From contig NZ_JBQCHS010000015.1 in assembly GCF_051954455.1 (NCBI RefSeq), positions 124,001 to 188,000 on the forward strand: a DNA stretch of 64,000 bases, written 5' to 3'. This stretch comes from Pseudolysinimonas sp051954455 (lineage in GTDB: Bacteria > Actinomycetota > Actinomycetes > Actinomycetales > Microbacteriaceae). The translations under genes were made by a program, and so were the position numbers. This document shows, piece by piece, positions 48,016-57,379 of this stretch (position 1 is the stretch's first letter; every line of letters starts with the position of its first letter). The notes beneath the pieces are model-generated. The model ran no database searches, was not told the DNA's origin, and saw only the letters and a list, made by a program, of their open reading frames with translations.

Positions 48016-50493
48016 ATGGCCTCCCTCCTCGACCGCCTCGGCCGCTTCTCCGCCGCGCACAAGTGGCGCGTGCTCATCGCGTGGCTCATCGCGCTCGCGC
48101 TCGCGGGCGGCGCGTTCCTGGCGTTCGGCGGATCGCTCGCCTCGACCTTCAGCATCCCGGGCACCGAGACCGACCGGGTCACCCAGCAGCTCGACAAGAA
48201 CCTGTCGGGCGTGGGCGGTGCGACCGGCACCGTCGCGTTCCGCAGCTCCGAGGGCTCGAAGCTCGACACGGCTCAGCAGGACGGCATCGCGGCGCTCCTG
48301 AAGAAGGTCGACACGGTGAAGGGCGTCTCGGCGACCGTCGATCCGTTCGACACGGCGGCGACCATGGCGGCGAACGAGAAGAAGCTGAGCGACGGCACCG
48401 CGCAGGTCGCGGCCGCGCGCGCGCAGCTCGACGCCGGCCAGCAGCAGCTCGACGCGGCGAAGGCGCAGGCCTCGGCCGCCGGCGCCGCCGGGCAGGCCGC
48501 GCTCGCCCAGATCGCGACGCAGCAGCAGGCGCTCGACGCGAATCGCGCGAAGCTCGAGGCGCAGGCGACCCAGCTCGACGCCGGTCAGCGGCTCCTCGCC
48601 GCCTCGAAGGAGCTGCGGATGGTCTCGAGCGACGGCTCGACCGCGCTCGGCATCATCCAGTTCCACGACACGCTCTTCGACATGCCGGCGTCGGTGAAGA
48701 CCGCCGTCGCCGACGAGCTGCGCGGCGCCCGGATCCCGGGCGTCACCGTCGACTGGTCGAGCGAGATCGCGAACTCCACCGACGGCATCATCGGCCCCGG
48801 CGAGATCACCGGGGTCGTGATCGCGGCCATCGTGCTGATCGTGATGTTCGGCACCCTGCTGCCCGCCCTGTTCCCGCTCATCTCGTCGCTCATCGGCGTG
48901 GGCGTCGGCGTCGCCGGGGCGCTCGCCTTCTCGGGCGTCGTCGACATGACCTCCGTCACGCCCGTGCTCGGCGTCATGCTCGGCCTCGCGGTCGGCATCG
49001 ACTACGCGCTCTTCATCATCAACCGGCACCGCCGGCAGCTGAAGCAGGGGACCCCGCTCGCCGAGTCGATCGGGCTCGCCAACGGCACCTCCGGCTCCGC
49101 GGTCGTGTTCGCGGGCGCGACGGTGCTGGTGGCGCTGCTCGCGCTGACCGTCACAGGCATCCCGTTCCTCGCCCTGATGGGCGTGGTCGGGGCGGCGTGC
49201 GTCCTCGTCGCCGTGCTCGTCGCGATCACGCTGACGCCGGCCCTCCTCGGGATGCTCGGCATGCGCGTGCTGTCGAAGCGCGCGCGGAGCCGGATCGGCC
49301 ACCCGGAGCACGCCGACGCGACCCCGAAGCCGATGCGCACGGTGCGCGCGGTGGTGACCGGTCTCGTCGCGATCATCGCGCTCCTCGTGGTCGCGATCCC
49401 GGCGCTCTCGATCCGGCTCGGGCTCCCCGACGGTTCGGCCGAGGCGCAGGACACCACGCAATACCGCACCTACGAGACGGTCGCGAAGGAGTTCGGCGCC
49501 GGTCGCAACGGCGCGCTGCTCGTCACGGCGCAGCTCCCGTCCGCCGTCGCGAAGGACGACCTGACCGCGAAGGAGGCCGACCTGGTCGGCATCCTCATGA
49601 AGCAGGACCACGTGGCCGGGGTCGCCCCGATCGGCACGAACGACGCGCGCGACTTCATCGCCTTCCAGGTCGTGCCGACCGGCGGACCGTCGAGCGTCAG
49701 CACCGAGCAGCTCGTGCACCACCTGCGCGGCGTCGACCTCGGCAGCGGCGTGAAGGTCGGCGTCGCCGGGCAGGCCTCCGCCAACATCGACATCTCCGAG
49801 AAGCTCGCGAGCGTCCTGCCGATCTACCTCGCGGTGGTCGTCGCCCTGTCACTGGTCATCATGCTGATCGTGTTCCGGTCGCTGCTCGTTCCGGTCATGG
49901 CGACCGCGGGGTTCGTGCTCTCGTTCGCGGCCGCGCTCGGAGCGATGACCGCGGTCTATCAGTGGGGATGGCTCGGCGCGGTCTTCGGGGTCCACGATCC
50001 CGGCCCGGTGCTGAATTTCGCGCCCATCATCATCGTCGGCGTGCTCTTCGGCCTCGCGATGGACTACCAGTTGTTCCTGGTCTCGGGGATGCGCGAGGCG
50101 TACGCGCACGGCGTCCCGGCGCGGGCGGCGGTGGCGTCGGGGTTCCGCAATGCGCGCGCCGTGATCGTCGCGGCGGCGATCATCATGGTCTCGGTCTTCG
50201 GCGGATTCGTGTTCTCCCACCTCGCGGCGATCAAGCCGCTCGGCTTCGGTCTCGCGACCGGCGTGCTCTTCGACGCGTTCGTGGTGCGCATGGTGCTGAT
50301 CCCGGCGCTCATGCACCTCGTCGGGCGGGCGGCCTGGTGGCTGCCGCGCTGGCTCGACCGGATCCTGCCGCACGTCGACATCGAGGGCGCGGCACTGGAG
50401 CGGACGCATCCGCACCCGGGTGCCGTGCACGAGCCCCGGACGACCGTGGCGAAGAGCGCCGGGATCGGCACTCCGGTCGCGACCGAGGGCTGA
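48016..50493 (+). CDS. MMPL-family RND exporter
   Basis: An 825-residue transporter with the duplicated MMPL plan: TM1 at about 17-38, a large extracytoplasmic loop with Gln/Ala-rich coiled coil (about 110-210), five hydrophobic segments to about 420, a second loop, and TM7-12 to about 780. Motifs GLAVGIDYALFIINRHRR and the matching VLFGLAMDYQLFLVSGMRE carry the GxxxDY residues of the family. Such proteins export lipids or hydrophobic drugs. AAGGG precedes ATG 48016. It is controlled by the divergent TetR. Confidence 0.93.
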   Translation: MASLLDRLGRFSAAHKWRVLIAWLIALALAGGAFLAFGGSLASTFSIPGTETDRVTQQLDKNLSGVGGATGTVAFRSSEGSKLDTAQQDGIAALLKKVDTVKGVSATVDPFDTAATMAANEKKLSDGTAQVAAARAQLDAGQQQLDAAKAQASAAGAAGQAALAQIATQQQALDANRAKLEAQATQLDAGQRLLAASKELRMVSSDGSTALGIIQFHDTLFDMPASVKTAVADELRGARIPGVTVDWSSEIANSTDGIIGPGEITGVVIAAIVLIVMFGTLLPALFPLISSLIGVGVGVAGALAFSGVVDMTSVTPVLGVMLGLAVGIDYALFIINRHRRQLKQGTPLAESIGLANGTSGSAVVFAGATVLVALLALTVTGIPFLALMGVVGAACVLVAVLVAITLTPALLGMLGMRVLSKRARSRIGHPEHADATPKPMRTVRAVVTGLVAIIALLVVAIPALSIRLGLPDGSAEAQDTTQYRTYETVAKEFGAGRNGALLVTAQLPSAVAKDDLTAKEADLVGILMKQDHVAGVAPIGTNDARDFIAFQVVPTGGPSSVSTEQLVHHLRGVDLGSGVKVGVAGQASANIDISEKLASVLPIYLAVVVALSLVIMLIVFRSLLVPVMATAGFVLSFAAALGAMTAVYQWGWLGAVFGVHDPGPVLNFAPIIIVGVLFGLAMDYQLFLVSGMREAYAHGVPARAAVASGFRNARAVIVAAAIIMVSVFGGFVFSHLAAIKPLGFGLATGVLFDAFVVRMVLIPALMHLVGRAAWWLPRWLDRILPHVDIEGAALERTHPHPGAVHEPRTTVAKSAGIGTPVATEG

Positions 50494-50502
50494 GAAGCCG
50501 AT

Positions 50503-51333
50503 TCAGGCGTCGTCGGCTGCGGGCGGCGTGCCGCCCTGCTGCCGCAGGACGCCCGCGCCGAGCCCGATCGCGACGATGCCGAGGACGAGTGTGCCGCCGG
50601 TCATGACGAGACCGCCGAGGCCGACGCCGAAGTAGCCGACGGCCGCGGGCCCGGCGAGCGCCCCGACGAGCAGGTCGAGCAGCCACACGGCCGTGACGAC
50701 GCCCAGCACCCACGCAGGCACCCATCGCCACGGTCGGCGGACCGCCTCGACGCGGCTGATCTGCACGACGGCGATCAGCGCGAGGACGAACAGCCCCGCG
50801 CTGTCGACGTAGCCCCACGTCACGAGGCCGGCGGTGTCGCCGCCCACGCCCGCGACGCTGCGCGCGATGATGCCGCCGACGATGGTCGACGCCACACTCC
50901 AGATCGCGAGTCCCACGATCGCGCCGGTGCCGAGCGGTCGGCGGGCGGTGACCGACGGCCGAGCGAGGGCGAGCACCAGGAGACCGGCCGCCCACACGAG
51001 CTCGCGGAGCGGCACGCCGCCGGTTCCGCTGTACTGCGTGACCCCCTGCACCACGACGGAGAGGATCAGCAGCGCTCCGCCGACGATCCACGGCACGCGC
51101 CGGGTCGACGGGACCTCGGCCGACTCCTCGCGGACGATCGCGGCCGGCTCGCCGAGCTCGTCGAGCACGTCGCGGACGGCGCCGTCCGGCATGTCGGGCG
51201 ACGTCGCCTCGTGCAGGTGCGCGGCCACCTCGGCGCGCAGCTCCGCGCGGCGGACCTCGGGAAGCCGCACCGCCGAGGCGTCGAAGCGGCGCAGCCACGC
51301 GCGCACGAGCGGATGGTCCTCGGATGCGATCAT
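50503..51333 (-). CDS. HAAS-domain membrane protein, PadR partner
   Basis: A 276-residue protein. The N-terminal 70 residues form the helical HAAS/permease-prefix domain (LPEVRRAELRAEVAAHLHEA, VRDVLDELGEPAAI), followed by about six hydrophobic segments. Such proteins are typically encoded beside PadR regulators, as here (ATGA overlap), and are thought to act with them in membrane stress or transporter control. Exact function unknown. Confidence 0.75.
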   Translation of the reverse strand: MIASEDHPLVRAWLRRFDASAVRLPEVRRAELRAEVAAHLHEATSPDMPDGAVRDVLDELGEPAAIVREESAEVPSTRRVPWIVGGALLILSVVVQGVTQYSGTGGVPLRELVWAAGLLVLALARPSVTARRPLGTGAIVGLAIWSVASTIVGGIIARSVAGVGGDTAGLVTWGYVDSAGLFVLALIAVVQISRVEAVRRPWRWVPAWVLGVVTAVWLLDLLVGALAGPAAVGYFGVGLGGLVMTGGTLVLGIVAIGLGAGVLRQQGGTPPAADDA

Positions 51334-51674
51334 GACTCCCCCTCCGACGGCGGCCCGGCGACCGCCGTCACGGCCCCGGCGAACGCCGCCCACTCGCGCT
51401 GGAACTCCGCCAGCTCGCGCCGACCGGCGGCGCTGATCTCGTAGTAGCGCCGCGGTCGGTCGGTGTCGCCGAGCTCCCAGCGGCTGGTGACGAGCCCGGC
51501 GTCGTGCAGCCGGCCGAGCAGCGGGTAGAGCGTGCCCTGGCTCGTCAGCAGCTCGCCGGCCGCCTCCAGCTCGCGCGCCAGCTCGAGGCCGTAACGCGGA
51601 CGGCGCGCGAGCAGCGCGAGCACGCACGGGCCGAGCACGCCGCGGCGCAGCTGCGTGATCGTGCCGTTGGCCAT
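51330..51674 (-). CDS. PadR-family regulator
   Basis: A 114-residue PadR regulator: RRGVLGPCVLALLARRPRYGLELARELEAAG and the winged helix QGTLYPLLGRLHDAGLVTSRW. ATG 51674 is favoured because it lies 7 bases after TATCCT (leaderless) and eight residues upstream are not family-like. It likely represses itself and the membrane partner through the inverted repeat at 51685-51705. Confidence 0.9.
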   Translation of the reverse strand: MANGTITQLRRGVLGPCVLALLARRPRYGLELARELEAAGELLTSQGTLYPLLGRLHDAGLVTSRWELGDTDRPRRYYEISAAGRRELAEFQREWAAFAGAVTAVAGPPSEGES

Positions 51675-51684
51675 GCACCGAAGG

Positions 51685-51705
51685 ATACCTTGCGCCACAA
51701 GGTAT
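51685..51705. promoter_or_regulatory. PadR operator
   Basis: ATACCTTG (51685-51692) and CAAGGTAT (51698-51705) are perfect 8-base arms with a 5-base spacer, overlapping the -10 box TATCCT (51682-51687) of the PadR gene. Confidence 0.7.
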
Positions 51706-51763
51706 AGGAAACATCGGGATGCGCGCTCCCCTTCCGACGATCACGTTCTCGAGCGCCCGAGGT

Positions 51764-52789
51764 TCAGTCGCTCCGCCGCACCATCTCCCGCGTCAGATCC
51801 GCGATGCGCCCCACGCCGACGCCCGCGAGCGTCACCGCGACCTCCTCCTGCAGCCCGCTCAGCAGCCCGGCGACGCCGTCGGCGCCTCCCGCGGCGAGTG
51901 CCCACAGGGCCGGCCGGCCGATGCCGACCGCGGCGGCGCCGAGCGCGAGCGCGCGCACGACGTCGGCGCCGGATCGGATGCCGCCGTCGACCATGACCGG
52001 CGCGCGGCCGTCGACCGCCTCCACGATCCCGCGGAGCACGGTCGCGACGGGGGCGACGCCGTGCAGCTGCCGGCGGCCGTGGTTCGAGACGACGACACCG
52101 GCCGCCCCCGCGTCGAGCGCGCGCACCGCGTCCTCCGCGGCCATGACGCCCTTCACCCAGACCGGGACGCCGGCCGTCGCGGCGAGGCGGGCGACGTCGT
52201 CCGGCGTGATCGCGGTCTCGGCCGCGGTGCCCGCACCGCCGCCCGTGATGGGCACGTTGCCGCGCACCTGCACCGGCCCCGTCACCGGCTGGCGGCGGAA
52301 CGCGGCGTCGGCGAGGATGCCGGGCACGTCGACCGTGAGCACGATCGCCGAGGCGCCCGCCGCGGTGCTCCGCGCGACGTAGTCGTCGGTCGCCGCCCGG
52401 TCGCGCTGCAGGTAGGTCTGCGCCCACCAGGGTCCCGTCGCCGCGGCCGCGAAGGCCTCGACCGACAGGGTCGCGTTGTGCGAGTACGCCATGAGCACCC
52501 CGGCCGCCGTCGCCCCCGCCGCCGTCGCGGCTTCGGCGTCGGGGTGCGCGCCGCCGTGGGCGGCGGTCGCCGCGATGGTGATCGGCGACCGGAGCCGGTG
52601 GCCGCCGAGCTCGACGGTCGTGTCGATCGCGGTGAGGCCGGTCATCGCGCGGGGCACGAAGTCCCAGCGGTCCCACGCCCGGGCGTCGCGCTCGGGGTCG
52701 GCGAGCCCGTCGGCCGTGCCCTGGTAGAACGCCCACGCATCGGGGGCGATCGCGGCGCGGGCCGCCTCGCGCAGCAGCGCGAGGTCCAT
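51764..52789 (-). CDS. FMN-dependent alpha-hydroxy-acid oxidizing protein
   Basis: A 341-residue TIM-barrel flavoenzyme of the lactate/glycolate oxidase family. K213 (WVKGV) and H237 in SNHGRRQ are the flavin-contacting Lys and catalytic His; the usual SNHGGRQLD is here SNHGRRQLHG. MVDGGIRSGADV and GRPALW bind the FMN phosphate. It oxidises a 2-hydroxyacid to a 2-oxoacid. ATG 52789 overlaps the upstream stop by one base, pairing it with the RibD-like reductase. Confidence 0.87.
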   Translation of the reverse strand: MDLALLREAARAAIAPDAWAFYQGTADGLADPERDARAWDRWDFVPRAMTGLTAIDTTVELGGHRLRSPITIAATAAHGGAHPDAEAATAAGATAAGVLMAYSHNATLSVEAFAAAATGPWWAQTYLQRDRAATDDYVARSTAAGASAIVLTVDVPGILADAAFRRQPVTGPVQVRGNVPITGGGAGTAAETAITPDDVARLAATAGVPVWVKGVMAAEDAVRALDAGAAGVVVSNHGRRQLHGVAPVATVLRGIVEAVDGRAPVMVDGGIRSGADVVRALALGAAAVGIGRPALWALAAGGADGVAGLLSGLQEEVAVTLAGVGVGRIADLTREMVRRSD

Positions 52790-53352
52790 CAGCGCTGCAT
52801 GTCGTAGACGAGCTTGACGATGCCGTTGCCGTACGCCTCGTGCTCGGTGAGCGCGAGCTTCGCGTACGCGTCGGGGTCGTCGCCGAACAGCCGCGCCCCG
52901 GACCCGAGCAGGACGGGGAAGACGAGGAGGTGGTACCGGTCGACGAGTCCGGCGGCGGCGAGCGACTGCGCGAGCCGCGAGCTGCCGTGCACGATGATCG
53001 GGCCGCCCTCGCCCTCCCGCAGCACCCGGACCTCGTCGAGCGATCGCAGCACGGTCGCCGGCCAGCGCGGGTCGTCGCCCTCGAGGGTCGTCGAGACGAC
53101 GTACCGCGGCATCGCGTTGTACCGGGCGAACTCGTCCATCCCGCCCCAGACCGGCGCGAACAGCTCGTAGCTCACCCGGCCGAGGAGGAGCGTCTCGGCC
53201 TCCTCCTGCTCGCGGCCCTTGAGCTCGTAGGCGGCAGGATCGAAGGCGACGTCCTTGTAGGTCCAGCCCGCGTGGGGGTGGCCGTCGTCGCCGCCGGGCG
53301 AGTCGATGACGCCGTCGAGGCTGATGAACTCGGTGACGATCAGCGTCCGCAT
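52789..53352 (-). CDS. RibD C-terminal/DHFR-like reductase
   Basis: A 187-residue dihydrofolate-reductase-fold protein: TEFISLDGVIDSPGG at the start, LLLGRVSYELF, IIVHGSSRLAQSL and LVFPVLLGSGARLF, typical of the actinobacterial dihydrofolate reductase family proteins. Likely an NADPH reductase of unknown substrate. ATG 53352 lies 6 bases after a TACGCT box (leaderless). Confidence 0.88.
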   Translation of the reverse strand: MRTLIVTEFISLDGVIDSPGGDDGHPHAGWTYKDVAFDPAAYELKGREQEEAETLLLGRVSYELFAPVWGGMDEFARYNAMPRYVVSTTLEGDDPRWPATVLRSLDEVRVLREGEGGPIIVHGSSRLAQSLAAAGLVDRYHLLVFPVLLGSGARLFGDDPDAYAKLALTEHEAYGNGIVKLVYDMQR

Positions 53353-53358
53353 GCGGCC

Positions 53359-53364
53359 AGCGTA
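53359..53364 (-). promoter_or_regulatory. -10 box of leaderless promoter (RibD-like)
   Basis: TACGCT on the minus strand ends 6 bases before the ATG at 53352. Confidence 0.5.
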
Positions 53365-53414
53365 CGGACCGCGGGTTCCCCGGTCGACGGGCGCGGGAAT
53401 CCCGGGGAATTTGG

Positions 53415-53433
53415 TTAGGTAAGGCATACCTGA
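53415..53433. promoter_or_regulatory. DtxR/IdeR iron box
   Basis: TTAGGTAAGGCATACCTGA fits the 19-base DtxR/IdeR consensus (TTAGGTTAGGCTAACCTAA) at most positions. It lies 35 bases before the binding-protein start, where Fe-bound repressor would block transcription of the siderophore operon. Confidence 0.85.
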
Positions 53434-53467
53434 GTTAGGGTGTCCTCACCTGACGAGAGGATCCCCC

Positions 53468-54502
53468 GTGAGACCCGCCCGCCTGATCGCCGTGCTCGTC
53501 GCCGCGAGCCTGACCCTCGCCCTGGCCGCCTGCGCCGCCCCCGCCTCCTCCGGCGGCGGCCCCGCCGGGCCCGGTGACGACGCCGCGTTCCCGGTCCGCA
53601 TCCAGAACGCGTACGGCACCACGACGATCGAGAAGAAGCCGACCCGTGTCGCGACCGTCGCGTGGATGAACCAGGAGGTCCCGCTCGCCCTCGGCGTCGT
53701 GCCGGTGGGCATGAGCAAGGCGACCTGGGGCGACGACGACGGGGACGGTGTGCTGCCGTGGGTCGCGGACCGTCTGAAGCAGCTCAAGGCGAAGACCCCG
53801 GTCCTCTTCGACGAGACCGACGGCATCGACTTCGAGGCGGTCGCCGACACCCGGCCGGACGTGATCCTCGCCGCCTACTCCGGGCTCAGCAAGCAGGACT
53901 ACACGACCCTGTCGAAGATCGCCCCGGTGGTCTCGTTCCCCGACGTCGCCTGGGGCACCTCGGTCGACGAGATGATCACCCTGGAGTCCAAGGCGCTCGG
54001 ACTGTCGCGCGAGGGCGCGAAGCTCATCGACCGGCTCGACGCGGAGTCGAAGGCGGCGCTCGACGAGCACCCGCAGCTCGCGTCGGCGAAGGTGCTGTTC
54101 GCCTTCGTCGACCCGACGGACCTCAGCTCGATCAGCTTCTACACGGCGAAGGACACCCGGCCCGGCTTCCTGACCGGCCTCGGGATGCCGACTCCGGCGA
54201 TCGTCGCCGAGGAGTCGAAGAAGACCGACGCGTTCTTCGTCGACGTGAGCTCCGAACAGGCGCCGCGCTTCGACGACGTCGACCTGATCGTCACCTACGG
54301 CGACCCGAAGGGCGATCTGGAGAAGCGCCTCCAGGCGGACCCGCTGCTCGGCACGATACCGGCGATCAAGCGCGGCTCGGTCGCGGTGCTGCCGGACTCC
54401 ACGCCGCTCGCCGCGTCGGCGAATCCCTCGCCGCTCTCGATCGGCTGGGGGATCGACCGGTACTTCGACGTGCTCGCGGCGGCGCTGAAGCCCGGGGCGT
54501 GA
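53468..54502 (+). CDS. Iron-siderophore ABC substrate-binding lipoprotein
   Basis: A 344-residue class III binding protein (FhuD/FepB type) with lipobox LALAAC. VATVAWMNQEVPLALGVVPVG and ADTRPDVILAAYSGLSKQDY are typical of the family. GAGAGGATC precedes the GTG start. It is first of a five-gene operon under the iron box. The siderophore type is not readable. Confidence 0.92.
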   Translation: MRPARLIAVLVAASLTLALAACAAPASSGGGPAGPGDDAAFPVRIQNAYGTTTIEKKPTRVATVAWMNQEVPLALGVVPVGMSKATWGDDDGDGVLPWVADRLKQLKAKTPVLFDETDGIDFEAVADTRPDVILAAYSGLSKQDYTTLSKIAPVVSFPDVAWGTSVDEMITLESKALGLSREGAKLIDRLDAESKAALDEHPQLASAKVLFAFVDPTDLSSISFYTAKDTRPGFLTGLGMPTPAIVAEESKKTDAFFVDVSSEQAPRFDDVDLIVTYGDPKGDLEKRLQADPLLGTIPAIKRGSVAVLPDSTPLAASANPSPLSIGWGIDRYFDVLAAALKPGA

Positions 54503-55554
54503 CGACGACGACCTCCGCGCCCGCCGCCGCGACGACCGCGCCCGACACCCGGCTGCGGCGTCCGGCGGCGGTCCGCGCGGGATGGCTGCTCGCCGCCGCG
54601 GGCGTCCTCGCGCTGGCGCTCGCGGCGTCGTTGGCGCTCGGCAACCGGCTCGTCCCCGTCGACGAGATCCTCGGTGCGCTCGGCGGGCACGACGCGACGA
54701 TCGGCGAGGCGGCCGTCCGCGCCCGGATCCCGCGGACCGTCCTCGGCGCCCTCGTGGGGGCGGCGCTCGGCATCGCGGGCGCGACGATGCAGGGGGTGAC
54801 CCGCAACCCGCTCGCGGACCCCGGGATCCTCGGCGTCTCGAACGGCGCCGCGGTCGCGGTGGTCGCCGGGATCGTGTTCCTCGGCATCTCGAACCCGTAC
54901 GCCTACATCGCGCTCGCGCTCGGCGGCGCCATCGCGGCGGCCGTGATCGTGTTCGTCATCGGGAGCTCGGGGCGCGGCGGGGCGACGCCGCTGAAGCTCG
55001 CGCTCGCGGGGGCCGCGACCTCCGCCGCCTTCTCGTCGCTGATCGGCGCCCTCCTGCTGCCGCGGACCGACGCGATGCAGGTGTTCCGGTTTTGGCAGGT
55101 CGGCGGGGTCGGCGGGGCGGACTGGACCCGGATCGGCGTGGTCGCCCCGTTCCTCCTCCTCGGCGCCGTCGTGTGCCTCGTCGCCGCCCGCGGCCTCGAC
55201 CTCCTGGCGCTCGGCGACGACCTCGCCGCCGGACTCGGCGCGCGCGTCCTGCGCACCCGGCTGGTGGCGGCGGGCGGCGCCGTGCTGCTCGCCGCCGCCG
55301 CGACCGCGATCGCCGGCCCGATCGGCTTCGTGGGCCTCGTCGTCCCGCACCTCTGCCGGTTGCTCGTCGGCGGCGACCACCGCTGGCTGGTGCCGTTCTC
55401 GGCGGTCGCGGGCGCGATCCTGCTCGTCGCCGCGGATGTCGTCGGGCGGGTCGTCGTGCCCTCGCAGGAGATCGAGGTCGGGATCGTGACGGCCGTCATC
55501 GGCGCACCCGTGTTCATCGCGATCGTGCGCCGGCGGAAGGTGCGCGAACTGTGA
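54499..55554 (+). CDS. FecCD-family siderophore ABC permease
   Basis: A 351-residue inner-membrane permease with about ten hydrophobic segments and the motifs GATMQGVTRNPLADPGILGVSNGA and GPIGFVGLVVPHLCRLLVG. The GTG start overlaps the upstream stop (GTGA). Partner of the next permease. Confidence 0.93.
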   Translation: MTTTTSAPAAATTAPDTRLRRPAAVRAGWLLAAAGVLALALAASLALGNRLVPVDEILGALGGHDATIGEAAVRARIPRTVLGALVGAALGIAGATMQGVTRNPLADPGILGVSNGAAVAVVAGIVFLGISNPYAYIALALGGAIAAAVIVFVIGSSGRGGATPLKLALAGAATSAAFSSLIGALLLPRTDAMQVFRFWQVGGVGGADWTRIGVVAPFLLLGAVVCLVAARGLDLLALGDDLAAGLGARVLRTRLVAAGGAVLLAAAATAIAGPIGFVGLVVPHLCRLLVGGDHRWLVPFSAVAGAILLVAADVVGRVVVPSQEIEVGIVTAVIGAPVFIAIVRRRKVREL

Positions 55555-56585
55555 CCGCCCTCGCCGTGCCGGCGCTCGCGGCGGGTCGACGACGCCGCAC
55601 ACGACGTCGGGCGCTCGTCACCGTCGCCCTCGCGACCGCGGTGGTGGTCGTCGCCGCGACCTCGCTCATGGTCGGCAACACCTTCTACGGGCCGGACGAG
55701 GTGATCCGGGTGCTGCTCGGGCAGACGGTCCCGGGCGCCTCCTTCACGGTCGGCGAGCTGCGGCTGCCGCGGGTCGCGCTCGGCGTGCTCGCGGGCCTCG
55801 CCTTCGGCATGGCCGGCACGACGTTCCAGACCATGCTGCGGAATCCGCTCGCCTCCCCCGACGTCATCGGCATCAGCTCCGGGGCGAGCGCGGCCGCCGT
55901 CGTCGGGATCGTCGTCCTCGGGCTCGGCGGCGCCGCGATCGCGCTCCTCGCCCTCGGCGGTGCTCTCGCGACAGCGCTCGTCATCGCGCTGCTCGCACGC
56001 CGCGGCGGGTTCGCGGGCGCGCGCCTCATCCTCATCGGCATCGGCGTCGCGGCCCTGCTCGACAGCGTCGTCACCTACGTGCTCGCCGGCGCCGCGCAGT
56101 GGGACCTGCAGACCGCCATGCGCTGGCTCACGGGGAGCCTCAACGCGGCCGCGTGGCCGCAGATCGGGCCGCTCGCCGTCGCCGGCGTCGTGATCGTGCC
56201 GGTGCTGCTCCTCCAGGAACGGGGCCTCGGACTGCTGCGGCTCGGCGACGACGCGGCCGCCGCACTCGGCGTGCGGGTCGGCGTCGTGCGCGCCGTCGCC
56301 GTGGTCGGAGCGGTGTGCCTGCTCGCCTTCGCGACCGCGGGGGCGGGGCCGATCGCGTTCGTCGCCCTCATGGCGGGACCGATCGCGGCGCGGCTCGTCG
56401 GGCCCGGCGCGCGGCTGCTGCTGCCCGCGGGACTCGTCGGCGCCCAGCTCGTGCTCGTCGCGGACCTCGTCGGCCAGACCGCGCTCGGTGTGCGCTACCC
56501 GGTCGGCATCGTCACCGGCGCGATCGGGGCCCCGTACCTGCTGTTCCTGCTCGTCCGCACCCATCGCTCGGGAGGATCCCTGTGA
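55551..56585 (+). CDS. FecCD-family siderophore ABC permease
   Basis: A 344-residue inner-membrane permease: GTTFQTMLRNPLASPDVIGISSGA and GAGPIAFVALMAGPIAARLVG. Coupled by GTGA to the first permease; together they form the channel. Confidence 0.93.
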   Translation: MTALAVPALAAGRRRRTRRRALVTVALATAVVVVAATSLMVGNTFYGPDEVIRVLLGQTVPGASFTVGELRLPRVALGVLAGLAFGMAGTTFQTMLRNPLASPDVIGISSGASAAAVVGIVVLGLGGAAIALLALGGALATALVIALLARRGGFAGARLILIGIGVAALLDSVVTYVLAGAAQWDLQTAMRWLTGSLNAAAWPQIGPLAVAGVVIVPVLLLQERGLGLLRLGDDAAAALGVRVGVVRAVAVVGAVCLLAFATAGAGPIAFVALMAGPIAARLVGPGARLLLPAGLVGAQLVLVADLVGQTALGVRYPVGIVTGAIGAPYLLFLLVRTHRSGGSL

Positions 56586-57379
56586 CCACCGCCCGTCGGC
56601 TCGCCGCCGACGACCTCACCCTCGCCTACGGCGACCGCGTCGTCGTCGAGGAGCTGGACCTCGCCCTCGCGCCCGGCCGCATCACCGCGGTCGTCGGCGC
56701 CAACGGCTGCGGCAAGTCGACGCTGCTCCGTGCGCTCGCCCGCCTCGTGCCCCCGCGCGCCGGGCGGGTCGTGCTCGACGGCGAGGCCCTGCACCGCCGT
56801 CCGTCGCGCGAGGTCGCCCGGATGCTGGGCCTCCTCCCACAGAGCCCGGTCGCGCCCGAGGGCATCACGGTGGCCGAGCTCGTAGGACGCGGGCGGCATC
56901 CGCACCAGGGCCTCCTCGCACGCTTCGGCGTCGCCGACCACGCCGCGGTGGGCGCGGCCCTCGAGGCGACGGGCACGCTCGACCTCGCCGAGCGCCCCGT
57001 CGACGAGCTCTCGGGCGGCCAGCGGCAGCGGGTCTGGATCGCGATGGCGCTCGCGCAGGAGACCGACATCCTCCTGCTCGACGAGCCGACCACCTTCCTC
57101 GACGTCGCCCACCAGATCGAGGTGCTCGACCTGCTGACCGACCTCAACCGCGAGCGCGGCACGACGATCGTCATGGTGCTGCACGACCTCAACCTCGCGG
57201 CCCGCTACGCCGACGAGCTCGTCGCGGTGCGCGACGGGCGGGTGCTCGCGAGCGGGGCGCCCGGCGACATCGTGACACCCGCACTCGTGCAGGAGGTGTT
57301 CGGCCTGGCGAGCCGGGTGATCCCCGATCCCGTGTCGGGCGCCCCGCTCGTGCTCCCGGTGGGGAGGCACCATGCCTGA
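56582..57379 (+). CDS. Siderophore ABC transporter ATPase
   Basis: A 265-residue FepC/FhuC-type ATPase: Walker A GANGCGKST, Q-loop LLPQSPV, signature LSGGQRQR, Walker B ILLLDEPTTFLD, switch His in MVLHDLN. The GTG start overlaps the upstream stop. It powers the importer formed by the three preceding genes. Confidence 0.95.
   Translation: MTTARRLAADDLTLAYGDRVVVEELDLALAPGRITAVVGANGCGKSTLLRALARLVPPRAGRVVLDGEALHRRPSREVARMLGLLPQSPVAPEGITVAELVGRGRHPHQGLLARFGVADHAAVGAALEATGTLDLAERPVDELSGGQRQRVWIAMALAQETDILLLDEPTTFLDVAHQIEVLDLLTDLNRERGTTIVMVLHDLNLAARYADELVAVRDGRVLASGAPGDIVTPALVQEVFGLASRVIPDPVSGAPLVLPVGRHHA

Noticed and set aside
47887..49722. Minus-strand frame of 611 codons opposite the MMPL gene
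   Set aside because: Composition is typical antisense shadow, no motifs; the MMPL frame has all family signatures.
54903..56564. Minus-strand frame of 553 codons opposite the FecCD permeases
   Set aside because: Low-complexity Arg/Glu/Asp shadow of two real membrane-protein genes.
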